A DNA stretch of 64,000 nucleotides from Thinopyrum elongatum (taxonomy: Eukaryota; Streptophyta; Magnoliopsida; Poales; Poaceae). Made by a program: the position numbers and the translations under genes. The stretch is taken from contig CM022301.1 in the NCBI GenBank assembly GCA_011799875.1, positions 14,358,443-14,422,442 on the forward strand, in the 5' to 3' direction. Positions 1 to 9,899 of this stretch are shown here, piece after piece (the stretch's first letter is position 1; each line of letters opens with the position of its first letter). The notes under the pieces are model-generated. The model was given only the letters and a program-made list of their open reading frames with translations. It did no database searches and had not been told where the DNA came from.

Positions 1-1405
1 ATTTGATCTTTCTCATTTGAGTTTTACCCTTGCATCTATGCTTGAGTGCTTATGTATGCTATTGTTTGTTTGCGATAGAATTCCCGGAGTGCGAAGCGTG
101 CTACTACGAGTCTCTAGGGTTTGCAGATCGTCAGCAAGGCAAGTAACACTTTGATCATATCCCTTCATTACCCAGTTTTTATGCATTAGTTACAATCCTC
201 AAACACTGCATGATTAGGATATGATTAACTTGTGGGTATTGGGAAGTAGATGATGAGGTAGAACCTATTGCCCTTTATTATCAAACCTTGGGAGTTACTT
301 CTACGCTATGCTTATATTGCCATGCTATGCTCGTAGACGTGGATTGGGTTTGAGTGTATCCATGACAGATGTGAGATTGTTAATTAATGGTTAACTTAAG
401 GTGGCTACTTAAACATACATCTGGGTGGATTGGTTGCGGGCACCTGGGGATATACCAGTGCTGTCCATTTGGTTCGCCACCCAGGCCCAAAGGGATCATA
501 AGATTATTCATGCTAGAAACTTCCGTGTGTAGCCACAAGCTATTATGGGCTCTAGCATAGTTGAGTATGTTGCATGACCTCTTCCAGTGGTAGGCTAGCA
601 GATGTAGGGGATGTAGGTTGGTACTGTCTATCCAGGGTTAGAGTTAATGCTTCTGAAAGACTGTGTCTCGGTCATTTGTTTCTCAAACACCATGTAGTGC
701 GAGAAATCCAACGGAGGAGATCGAGTCTTGTGGGGAAAAATGCGCAAACCTCTGCAGAGTGTACAAACTAATCATGATTAGCCGTGTCCCTGGTTATGGA
801 CATCTTGAGTATCTGGTTCTTGGATTATCATGTTGATCTCATCACTCTAAATTAATGTTGCTGGGTTGCTAATTACTGTTTAATTGGGATTGAGATGGGG
901 TTACCATTCTCAATGTTTAACAACCACCATGATAGTTAAATAAAATATAATCCTTTGTTGTAGGGAAAAATTTGCTTTTCGCAAAAACATGTTAACCATA
1001 GAGCCTCCACCAGCCATATATGCATGTAGTGATAGCATTTACTTTGTTCATTGCTCTATAGTGTTATCTTGCCAGCATATTCCATGTGCTGACCCGTTTT
1101 GGGCTGCAACATATCATGTTGCAGACTTTTCAGACGAAGAGTAAGGTGCGCTAGGTCGTTGTCGTGCACTCAGCTATGCCGTTGGAGTTGATGGACTCAC
1201 TTACCTTCGATGCTTCCACAGTTATCATATTTAGATGGCCTTAAGCCATAATATTGTATTAAGTTCTCTTTTGAGACATTCGATGTAATAAGTGTGTGAT
1301 TGCACTCTGTTATAAATTCTGCAAGTACTGTGTGTGTCAGCATTACCGATCCAGGGATGACACTTATGCACAGAGACTTCGATCCATTCGGGTCGGGTCG
1401 CTACA
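1..1405 (+). repeat. E1 5' LTR, 3' part only
   Basis: Near-identical to 15630-17034. It ends in CTACA just before the primer site, so the LTR termini are TG...CA. Short ORFs here (for example 574-771) recur in the 3' LTR and look fortuitous. Confidence 0.95.
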
Positions 1406-1408
1406 AGA

Positions 1409-1420
1409 TGGTATCAGAGC
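1409..1420 (+). other. E1 primer-binding site (initiator Met-tRNA type)
   Basis: TGGTATCAGAGC begins three bases after the 5' LTR end. It is complementary to the 3' end of plant initiator Met-tRNA and is where minus-strand DNA synthesis would start. Confidence 0.9.
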
Positions 1421-1510
1421 ACACGCTGACTGTAAGACACGACCACTAAGAAAAGCCATAGGTCACTCTTCTCTACTCATTTCTGACTCTCTCCATCTTC
1501 TACTCTATAG
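1421..1510 (+). promoter_or_regulatory. E1 leader with splice-donor and splice-acceptor-like sites
   Basis: This short leader lies between the primer site and the first ORF. GTAAGA at 1432-1437 resembles a 5' splice site. A pyrimidine-rich run ending in TATAG stands directly before the ATG at 1511 and resembles a 3' splice site. Splicing is inferred only. Confidence 0.35.
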
Positions 1511-1599
1511 ATGACGGACTCAAGGAACAAGTTTGCACAACCGGATGAAGACACACCTTTTGGACGACACTTGAAGGAAGTTACTACACTACTGGAATC

Positions 1600-2100
1600 A
1601 GTTTCTTTGCCGTCCGCCATGGCGGACGGCAAAGGCATGGATCACGGACGGCAAACATCTTTGCCGTCCGCTAGCGGACGACAAACTGTCCGGATGAAAG
1701 CCTGCCAGCAAAGGCCTTCTTTGCCGTCCGCTTCTTAGAAACGGACGGCAAAGGATTACGCCGTCCTCCATTCGAGGCCAGCAGACGGCAAAGAAAGCTG
1801 ACGGCAGTGCGGTGGCGTCAGAGCCGTTAGGGGGTTAACGGCGCTCTTTGCCGTCTGCCAGTGGACGGCAAAGAGCCCAGCTAGGCAGCACTGGGAAGCT
1901 GCCACGTGTCCAGATATGCCGTCCGCCAGCAGACGGCAAAGAGGTTTGAATCATTGCCGTCTGCTGGCAGACGGCATAGATGGTCACTTTGCCGTCCGCC
2001 AGCAGACGGCAAAATGACCAAATAGGCAGCCAGTGTTCCCAGTTTGCACAGGTGACTGCCATGTGTCCTCTTTGTCGTCTGCTAGCGGACGGCAAAGAGG
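1600..2100. repeat. CACTA1 left subterminal repeat array
   Basis: Many copies, in both orientations, of a 10-12 bp unit around TTTGCCGTCCGC, often paired as short hairpins with GCGGACGGCAAAG. In CACTA elements such arrays bind the element-encoded DNA-binding protein. The ORF calls here are by-products of the repeats. Confidence 0.85.
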
Positions 2101-2780
2101 CTATATATCCCCTGTTTTTATTTAAATCCCATTAATTAGACATGGTTTCAAACACAGATATACATGCATACATATCCAACATATCCAACAGCATGTCCAA
2201 CAACATATTTCATCCAATCCAACAACATAGTTCAACAAAGTCCAACATATCCATATATACATAACCAGAAACAAGTTTCCAACAACATATCCATATAGAC
2301 ATACATATCCAAACAAGTTTTCATAAACAACAAGGAAGCACCACAAGAATAGTACACTCCATGAATCCAAGCTTCCTCATGTAAAGCAAATCTGCAAATT
2401 GGGAAAGATGAAAGTTAGAAGAAGAAGAAGAAGAAGACTAGTTATAAGAAGAAGAAGAAGACTAGTTAGAAGAACAAGAAGAAGAAGACTAGTTATAAGA
2501 AGAAGAAGAAGACTAGTTAGAAGAAGAAGATTTTTTTTCTTCTCTTTCTTTTTCTCCTCTCATCTTCTTTATCTTCTTCTTCTTCTAACTAAGTTAGGTA
2601 AAAATGTCATTTTATTGCTAAGCTAGGTAAAAATGCTAAGTGTAGGTCATTTTAGAGCTAAGGTAGGTAAATAGGTCATTTTGGAGCTTAGTAAGGTTAT
2701 TATGTCATTTTTTATCTAACTTAGGTAATTATGCCATTTAGGAGGAAAATAAGCTAAGTATCCATTTGTAAAGCAAAACA
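2101..2780. other. CACTA1 non-coding end segment with GAA/AGA microsatellite
   Basis: Spacer downstream of the coiled-coil gene. It holds ATATCCAACA-type short repeats (2155-2330), an imperfect AGA-rich microsatellite broken by ACTAGTT units (2410-2530), a CTT-rich stretch, and repeats around TTAGGTAAAAATGTCATTTT (2590-2740). I see no credible gene. Confidence 0.7.
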
Positions 2781-3268
2781 CTAGAGAAAACTTACCCTCA
2801 TCACAACAAATGTGATGAAGATCGCAACTAAGGTAACAATTGATCCAACGGCATAATGATACCAAGCCTCATTATCAATGGCATATTTTCTAATCTTCTT
2901 AAGCTTCAGGCGCATTGCATCCATCTTCAAGCGCATTGCATTCATCTTCAAGCGCATTGCATTCATCTTCATCTTGTGATCATTGATGGCATCGGCAACA
3001 TACAACTCCAATGTCATCTTCTCTTCTTCAATTCTTTTAATTTTTTCTTTCAAATACTCATTTTCTTTTTCAACTAAATTTAACTTCTCGACAAGAGGGT
3101 CCGTTTCAAATTCCGGTTCACATACCTCCTAGATTAAAATATCTCTATGTCAACTTGATGGCCATAATTTGCATAAATGCGAAATGCAACAAATAGTTAT
3201 GAAAGAGAATTTACCACATCCGAATCATAAAGCGGGCGAGGGCCGACCGGGACGGAAATCAAGACCAT
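2781..3268 (-). CDS. CACTA1 coiled-coil/membrane-segment protein (two exons)
   Basis: Spliced model: exon 1 at 3268-3215 (18 codons, ATG at 3268), a GT...AG intron at 3214-3129, exon 2 at 3128-2781, giving 133 residues. Exon 2 begins with an acidic segment, then a Lys/Glu-rich probable coiled coil (residues about 35-95), then a hydrophobic span near the C terminus (about 110-130) like one transmembrane helix. CACTA2 has the same protein, with the same 18-codon first exon and intron position, but 14 residues shorter. The difference is two extra heptads of the type M-(N/D)-A-M-R-L-K. It lies downstream of the transposase on the same strand. The role is not known to me; DNA binding like TNP1 is possible, but the hydrophobic tail is unusual for that. 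Confidence 0.75.
2904..2966 (-). repeat. Three tandem 21 bp units inside the coiled-coil exon
   Basis: Units at 2904-2924, 2925-2945 and 2946-2966 differ by one to three bases. Each encodes one seven-residue heptad, so copy number changes leave both the frame and the coiled-coil register intact. CACTA2 has one unit. Confidence 0.9.
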
Positions 3269-3385
3269 GGCACTATGTATAAGAAACAATCATACAAAGT
3301 AAGAAAATTATAAATACCAACTATATAAATCATACAATCATACAAATAACTATATAAATCAAGTACAACATAAAAATTTGAATAC

Positions 3386-6300
3386 CTAATAATCAGTATC
3401 GTGAATGACGTGCTCGTCATCATCATTAATAAAAGCATCATCATCATCACTATCGGTAATGACGTGCTCATCATCATCATTAATAAATGCATCATCATGT
3501 GGAAGGCCACCTTTACGTAATCGTTCAAGCATTGACAGGTCATCTGCAGCAGTAACTTCTTCTTCTTCCGGCTCTTCTTGTTCCAGCTCAGGGGTGAAGT
3601 CGGATTCACTATCGTTGTCTACTTCAATGTTCTGGGGTGGAGTAGAGCGGTTCTTGAAATGTTTTTTTGGAAAGACGTGTTTCTTGGAAGAATTCTCCTT
3701 CGTCATATGTGTCTTGGTTAATGTGAGGTTCATAATCCTTTTCATTGGGGGGAGCTGGTCTAACACGTGGCGGCACTTCATAAACGACGTCCCAACCACT
3801 GAGATTTGGATCACTTTGACAGGCCCACGGTAGATAGAAAACTTGGGTTGCCTGTTGAGCCGTAATATAGACATCGGGAACATCCAAATGGGTGCTTTGT
3901 TTGATTTCGACTAGCCCTATATGTTCATGAGTCCTTCTAGTCTCCCTCGGCTGGAACCAATAACATCTGAAGACTACGACATTTGGTGGGTTTTCACCAT
4001 AGAATTCAAGTTCATAAATTGCTTCAACTCTTCCATAATACTCGATACCTCCTTCGCCGATAGCAGAGACACAACAATTTGTAGACTTTCGGTCGGCCAT
4101 AGATAGCTCTTTGTCATAGGTACGAAAGCGATACCCGTTGATGTCATATTTGTCAAAAAAACAGACCTTATAGTCAAAACCATTAGCTACTTGTCTCAAT
4201 TCGGCATCCATAATCTCTAAATTAGCCTACAAGTTTAATACGAAAGGATTGTTTCATTAGTCGCAAATTAGCCAAAGAAAAAAAGGGTCTAATGGAAATT
4301 ACCGTTTTTTGAACCAAGAGATGAAACCGGGAAATTCGGCTCCTTGTTTTGCCAGAAGCTCATACTCTTCGACGGAATCCTTTTGGATCACCGCTCCATA
4401 CGAGAATATGGCGACGTATCGACTGCGTCAAAAATCCAGGAATCAGAGAAGTTCAAAGGAATTAGAAGTTGTGAAACAATGTACCGAGATCTTACTCGAT
4501 GTACAGCCGCACTTCTGTTAGGTTGTTGAAGAGATACAGCGAAATGGTCCGCCATTCTTCAACATCCAACCTTACTGGTTTCCAACCACCGGCTGGTGCG
4601 AGATTCCCTTTGAATAGGCTGAGGTTGGATTGACCCTTTTGAGGTTCGTCAGCATTGTACCGAGGCTTCGGATTATGCAAATGACGATTTTTGGCTTCGT
4701 AGTGTGCGGTCACGAAGTTTGCCGCCTCCTCAGTGATGAATGCCTCCGCCATCGATGCTTCTATTCTACGTTTATTTTTACATTTTGCTCGAAGCGTCTT
4801 CTGCATCCTCTCAGTTGAGTAGCACCAACGATTTTGCACGGGCCCCCCCAATCGTGCCTCGATCGGGAGATGCAAAATCAAGTGTTGCATTGGATTAAAG
4901 AAGCTTGGCGGAAAGATCTTCTCTAACTTGAAGATCAACTCCGGCGCCAACTGTTCCATTTCTTCTAGGAGGCCAGGCGATAGTTCTTTCGCACAAAGAA
5001 CACGGAAGAAATAGCTCAGCTCTGCCAGTACTAGCCATTCATCCTCAGGGATGAAGCCACGCAACATCACCGGCATTATCCGCTCAATCCATATGTGCCA
5101 ATCATGACTTTTTAGACCAAATATTTTCAATTTTTGAAGACTCGCTCCTCTCTTTAGATTTGCTGCATACCCATCGGGGAACATCAACTGCATTTTCACC
5201 CACAAAATAATTTCCTTCATAGCTGGCCTTCCAAGATTGAACCATGCTTTTCGCTTCGTCTAGTTGATCCCCTTTCCTTTCGGTTCTTTCATGTTTTGTA
5301 ACGGTCTATCACATAGCTCCTCTTGATCGACTCTAGCCTTAGGATTATCCTTTGATTTCCCCTCTATGCCGAACAATGTACCAAAAATGGCTTCGGCCAT
5401 ATTCTTTTCAGTGTGCATCACGTCGATGTTGTGTGGGCAAAGGAGGTCTTTGAAGTAAGGCAGATCCCAGAAGCATGTCTTGTGAGTCCAGGCGTGTTCC
5501 TTATTATACCCCTTGAAATACCCTGGACGCTCTGGATCTGGCTCGAGAGCGTTTAACTGATCTAGGGTCTGTTGGCCTGTCAACGCAGGTGGTGCAGAGT
5601 GTTTGACAACTCTACCTTTGATGAAGTTCTTCTTGTCTTTCCTGAACTTATGGCCAGGATGTAGAAACGGTCTATGCAAGTCGAAGCAACTATACTTGCG
5701 CCCTGCCGTCAGCCAACGAAACTCAAGAGCTCCCTTGCATGTGGGGCACGGGAACCTTCCATGCACACACCAGCCAACGAATAGCGCATACGCCGGCAAG
5801 TCATGCGTCGAGTACATGTACCAGACACGCATTATGAAGTTCTGTTTGCTAAAGGCGTCGTATGTCTTGAACCCATTATCCCAAGCTTCTTGCAATTCGT
5901 CCTTAAGCGGCTGCATGTACACATTCATATTCTTCCCCGGATAGTTGGGCCCTGGAATTATCAACGTCAGGAAAATATTCTTTCGTTGCATAATCTGCTC
6001 GGGGGGGAGATTGAGTGGAATGACAAACACGGGCCAACAGCTGTATGGGGCTGCCATCTGACCAAACACACTGAACCCATCTGTGCTGACGGCGACTCGA
6101 GGATGCCTTCGATCTGCCGTTTTTTCCTTATGTAATGCATCGAAGCGCTTCCACGCTTCACCATCCGATGTGTGCACCATCATCACATTCCCATCTGCAT
6201 CTAGTTCGGTTCTTTTGCCTGTTTTGTGCCATGTCATCTGTCTGGCCGTCTCTTCAACCATGAAAAGACATTGAAGTCTTGGTACGATTGGCATATACCG

Positions 6301-7047
6301 AAGAACATTAACGGGTATTTTGGTCTGTGTCTTCTCACACATACCGTTGTCTACCACAACATACCTGGAAGAATTGCAAATGGGACAATAGTTCAAGTCC
6401 TCATACTGAAGCCTAAATAATACACAACCTTTCTCACAGGCATGTATCTTCTCATAGGGCATATTAAGAGCACGGAGGATTTTGTCTGACTGGTACAGGT
6501 TTGGAGGTAGCACATGGCCTTTGGGTAGAAATCGTCCGAATAGTGTCATCATCACGTCGTAGCATTCTCTGCCCAAGTTGAATTGAGCCTTCAAAGCCAT
6601 TATTTGTGAGATGGCATCCAGCTGACAAAGCTCAGTGTGCTCGTGGAGAGGACGTTTTGAGGACTCCAACATTTCAGTGAAGGCCTTTGCAGATTCCTCC
6701 ATCTCCTCGTCCGAGTCCCGAGCATCGTCAAAGTCTTGCACCATGTCTGCGGTCCCGGTACCATGCTCGTCGGTGCGACGACGAACCTCGGCTCTGGCAC
6801 GTTGGGCAGACTCACCATGTAATGTCCAGACTGTGTAACCAGGCGTAAAACCAAACTTCTGCAGGTATTTACTCATTTCAAGCTCGTCCCTCTTGTTATA
6901 GTTGTCGCAACGGGCACAGGGGCACCAGCTAAATTCCTGGCCATTTGCAAATGCGGCTCTAACAAACCCCTTGGTTTTTGTTAACCATTCCTCGGTCCAA
7001 ACTTTCTGACAAGTGTAACCAGTGTACATCCATGCACGATCACTCAT
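3386..7047 (-). pseudogene. CACTA1 TNP2-type transposase (multi-exon, interrupted)
   Basis: The main exon runs 7047-4492 in one frame with a single in-frame TAG at 5260-5262. It encodes, in order, a transposase-associated N-terminal domain with a CPCARC cysteine cluster (residues about 1-75), the TNP2 core (about 195-480, with the conserved STDGFSVFG and HDLPAYAL segments) and a DUF4218-like domain (5220-4500). A GTAAGA donor follows near 4496. A short exon of about 40 codons probably lies near 4427-4301, and a further exon with a DUF4216-like domain runs from about 4211. Near its end a T7 run at 3662-3668 shifts the frame; the other frame continues to 3386 with an acidic Asp/Glu-rich tail. 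The product would cut and join the CACTA ends. Exon limits are approximate. Confidence 0.85.
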
Positions 7048-8060
7048 ATTGACTTCCTACTGGACACACAAGAAATATATACATAATTAAGCAAACCATA
7101 TCCATCAGTTAATGGAGTTTGTCAGTTTTATTACGTCCATGCAACCTACACGCTAATAGGTAAAGATAGGTCATAATCCCACCCGAGTATGTGTAGATCG
7201 GGTTCGTTTTCCCATGCTCTGCTCCAGATCCGACGCAAAATTTCGGCAGCACCTCCCCGCTGTTCTCTTGATACACGTCTCGGCAATAAGCAGAGAGAAT
7301 GGGTACCCGAAGAACAACAGGGAGGCACTGACAAAATTCTGCATCGGATCCGGAGCTGAGCATATGGGAAAACGAACCCAATCTACACATACTCGGGCTG
7401 TCCATGGATAACGTTGGACAATTCGAAAGAATCACGATTATAAATATGCAAATGCATGCATATTTATAGATGTAACCCTTTCGAACGGGAGACGCATAGT
7501 GGTTACGCATACTGATGATTGACACCTATAGCTAGAAAGTTTCATCGGCACGAAGACCGGAACAGAGCGGGTTAGGGGGTCCTTGGCGTCGATGGAACCC
7601 TAAATAGCAAGTATCATCGGTGCGAGATACATGTGGCGCTCGGCGTTGGACACTAGATCCACATTCCACAAGTGAAGCCGGCGCCCGGCGTCCCGCAACA
7701 ATAGTTCTGGTGGCCGATGACGGTCGAACACCATCGCGAATTTGTCTGGCAGCCTCTGCGATGAGGATTAAAGCCAAGTTTTGAAATTTCAAACAACCAA
7801 ACTGACTTGAGTCAGTTTGGATGTTTCAAGTTTCAACACTTGCCTTTTAATCGTCATCGCAGAGGCTGCCAGGCAAATTCGCGATGGTGTTTGACCGCCA
7901 TCGACGCCGAGAACAGTTGCTTTGGGACGCCGGACATCGGCGTCACTTGTGGGACATGGATGTAGTGTTCGACACCGACGGCCACATGTATCTCGCACCG
8001 ACGATACTTGCTATTTAGGGTTCCATCGACACCGAGGAACCCCTAACCCACTCGTCCCCG
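7048..8060. repeat. Two long inverted repeats upstream of the CACTA1 transposase
   Basis: The smaller repeat has arms at about 7183-7256 and 7325-7398, both carrying the element TTCGTTTTCCCAT or its complement. The larger has arms of roughly 230 bp at about 7568-7800 and 7815-8048, centred on CCAAACTGAC-TTGA-GTCAGTTTGG at 7797-7820. The outer ends of the large repeat are a GGGTTAGGGG-type sequence and its complement. Both could fold into long hairpins. I see no protein-coding signal here; ORFs on the arms are mirror images of each other. Confidence 0.85.
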
Positions 8061-8699
8061 GGCGCCCTCTTTTTTCCTTTCCTTCTTCTCTTCTTTTTCT
8101 TTTTCTTCTTCTTCTTCTTCTTCTTCTTCTTCTTCTTCTTCTTCTTCTTCTCCTCCTCCTCTTCCTCCCTCCTCCTCCTCCTTCTACTCCTCTTCTTCTT
8201 CTAAACTAAAACTAAAACTAATCTAAAATAAACTAAAACGAAACTAAAACTAACCTAAAAATAAAACTAAACTAAAACTAAAACAGAAACTAAACTAGAG
8301 AAACTAAAAAAAACAAAACTAAAAAAGGGGTGAAGAACAAACCTGCAGGGGATCGCCGGTGGAGGCGAGTCGGCCGGTGGGGCGGGGCGGCGCAGGGGCC
8401 GCGGGGAGGAGGGCGGCAGCGGGCGGGGCGCGTAGGGCCGCGGGAGGGGTCCGACACCAGGGCGCTCGGCGCAGGCCTCTCTGGCGACGGGGCGGCGGGG
8501 CGACGGGGCGACGGGGCTGGCGGGGCGCGGGCGGCGGGCGACGGGGCGCGGGGGGGGGGGGAAGGGCTGGACCGGTGGGGGCTGGGTCCGGGGGCGGGGC
8601 TGGCGGGCGGCGCGCAAGCCGCCGGGGCGGGAGCGGCGGGCGCGTGGGAGGGAAACAGAGAAAGAGAGAGAGAGGGGAGATGGCTCGCCCGTTAAGTGG
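8061..8699. other. CACTA1 CTT microsatellite and GC-rich segment
   Basis: 8093-8160 is a CTT/CCT microsatellite, 8200-8320 an AAACTAAA-rich low-complexity tract, and 8340-8640 an extremely GC-rich block with G runs. Being upstream of the transposase, the block could be its promoter or 5' UTR, but no core element is clear. Long ORFs on both strands here reflect composition. Confidence 0.6.
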
Positions 8700-9016
8700 G
8701 CCTTCTTTGCTGTCTGCTAGCAGACGGCAAAGAGGGCGGCCGTTTAGGGCTAGCCCACGTCTCCTCTTTGCCGTCCGCTACGGACGGCAAAGAACCTGAC
8801 CTAGCCACGCCGTGCCCCGTGGGGCCCACCTGGCCCTTTGCCGTCTGCCTTCTAGCTCTTTGCCGTCAGCTGGCTGACGACAAAGAAACATCGGACGGCA
8901 AATATACTTTTTGCCATCTGCACTTTCTTTGCCGTCCGCTTTGTGGAAGCGGACGGCTAAGAGGCTCTTTGCGTCAGCTGGCGGACGACAAAGAGGTGGC
9001 AGACGGCAAATTACCA
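8700..9016. repeat. CACTA1 right subterminal repeat array
   Basis: Repeated TTTGCCGTC(C/T)GC and complement units, many as hairpin pairs, ending at the right terminal inverted repeat. They match the left array in motif. Confidence 0.85.
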
Positions 9017-9700
9017 GATTCCAGTAGTGCTAGGTACCTGAACATCAGAATACCAAGCTTCACCGGGACCTACACCGCCACCTTACCAGAAGAGGAGCGT
9101 TGGATGATTCGAGTTCAAGTTCCAGGAAGGACATTCACGCCAATTACTGAGCCCATAGAGTTTTCCTTTGATGCACCAACCTGGAGTCTAGGAAAGAGCA
9201 TGGCAGCCCACATCGCCATGGGACGCATCGGCGAAGTTTATCACGAGGATCTTAAGGACACCATCTACCAGATATGTGGGTGCCGAGATGAGCAATGGGA
9301 GATGATCAGCACCAGGAGGGACAGGTCCATTGCAGCTTTCATCCAGGAGTAAAACCAGCACATCCGTCGCCAGGAGAACCAAATGTGCGCAAGCATGATA
9401 GATTTGAAGAAGGTGATGAGCCAGAACATGGAGCTAGAAGAGGAATTCAAGTCTACACGCGATGGATACGAGGAGGAAATCTCAACACTAGTGGAGAAGA
9501 ATGACGACCTGAAGAGGAAGCTAGGAGTATTCATGGGAGACCCCGCGCCAGGAGGAGATGACGACCATCCCGACGACATTCGTTCTGAAGATTACATCAT
9601 CATCGACGACACCGACTCCGACCCCGACAGTAGTGATGATGATTATGAAGACGAAGCTGGAGCGGATATCATGGAGTCTTCCACCGATCAAAACTTCTAG

Positions 9701-9899
9701 ATGACCACCATATTATCAGTAGTATTTTCCCCATGTATATAGTAATAGTCCAAGCACTTTTGTAACGGTAGTTAGATCGTTTGTGTGCCCTTGTTTGAAT
9801 TGAGTGGTGTGATATGATGTGTTTGCCTCATGTGCATATTGGTAGTGCTTTCTCACTAGACCTCACTCTATTCTAATCTCTTCCCTCAAAACCCATCAG
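9701..9899 (+). promoter_or_regulatory. E1 spacer before gag, ending in an acceptor-like site
   Basis: A 199 bp AT-rich spacer between ORF0 and gag. It ends in a pyrimidine-rich stretch and CATCAG directly before the gag ATG at 9900, as a 3' splice site would. Joining the leader donor at 1432 to this site would give a gag-pol mRNA that skips ORF0 (inferred). Confidence 0.4.

Larger units (their letters stand above)
1587..9029 (-). mobile_element. CACTA1: complete CACTA (En/Spm) DNA transposon
   Basis: The termini are perfect inverted repeats, CACTACTGGAATC at 1587-1599 and its reverse complement at 9017-9029. They are flanked by the direct 3 bp duplication CTA (1584-1586 and 9030-9032), the size expected for CACTA insertion. 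Length is 7,443 bp. Both ends carry many short subterminal repeats containing GCCGTC and its complement. Two genes lie on the - strand: a TNP2-type transposase (about 7047-3386) and, downstream of it, a small spliced coiled-coil/membrane-segment protein (3268-2781). It inserted into ORF0 of E1, so it is younger than E1. Clean ends suggest a recent insertion, although the transposase frame has a stop. Confidence 0.95.
1511..9700 (+). pseudogene. E1 pre-gag ORF (ORF0), split by CACTA1 and one stop
   Basis: Two segments, 1511-1586 and 9033-9700, form one frame when CACTA1 and one copy of its CTA target duplication are left out. The total is 248 codons including the final stop. An in-frame TAA at 9350-9352 interrupts it and could come from CAA by one C-to-T change. 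The middle is globular-looking and rich in aromatic residues; then follows a charged, probably coiled-coil stretch (about 9383-9520) and a strongly acidic Asp/Glu tail (about 9550-9690). I recognise no domain. Extra ORFs upstream of gag have been described, from memory, in rice RIRE3/RIRE8-type gypsy elements. Element G has a comparable ORF at 52000-52770. Function is unknown. Confidence 0.7.

Noticed and set aside
574..771. 65-residue ORF repeated at 16203-16400
   Set aside because: Both copies are the same place in the two LTRs of E1; repetition reflects the LTRs, and no motif is present.
2399..2626. Arg-rich ORF over an AGA microsatellite
   Set aside because: Simple-sequence translation; no independent coding evidence.
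3662..3668. Programmed ribosomal frameshift in the CACTA1 transposase
   Set aside because: The needed shift is +1, not the common -1 on an A-rich slippery heptamer, and no such mechanism is known to me for TNP2; an indel is simpler.
8267..8799. Overlapping GC-rich ORFs near the CACTA1 right end
   Set aside because: Products of a G-run-rich tract; no conserved motif and both strands are open.
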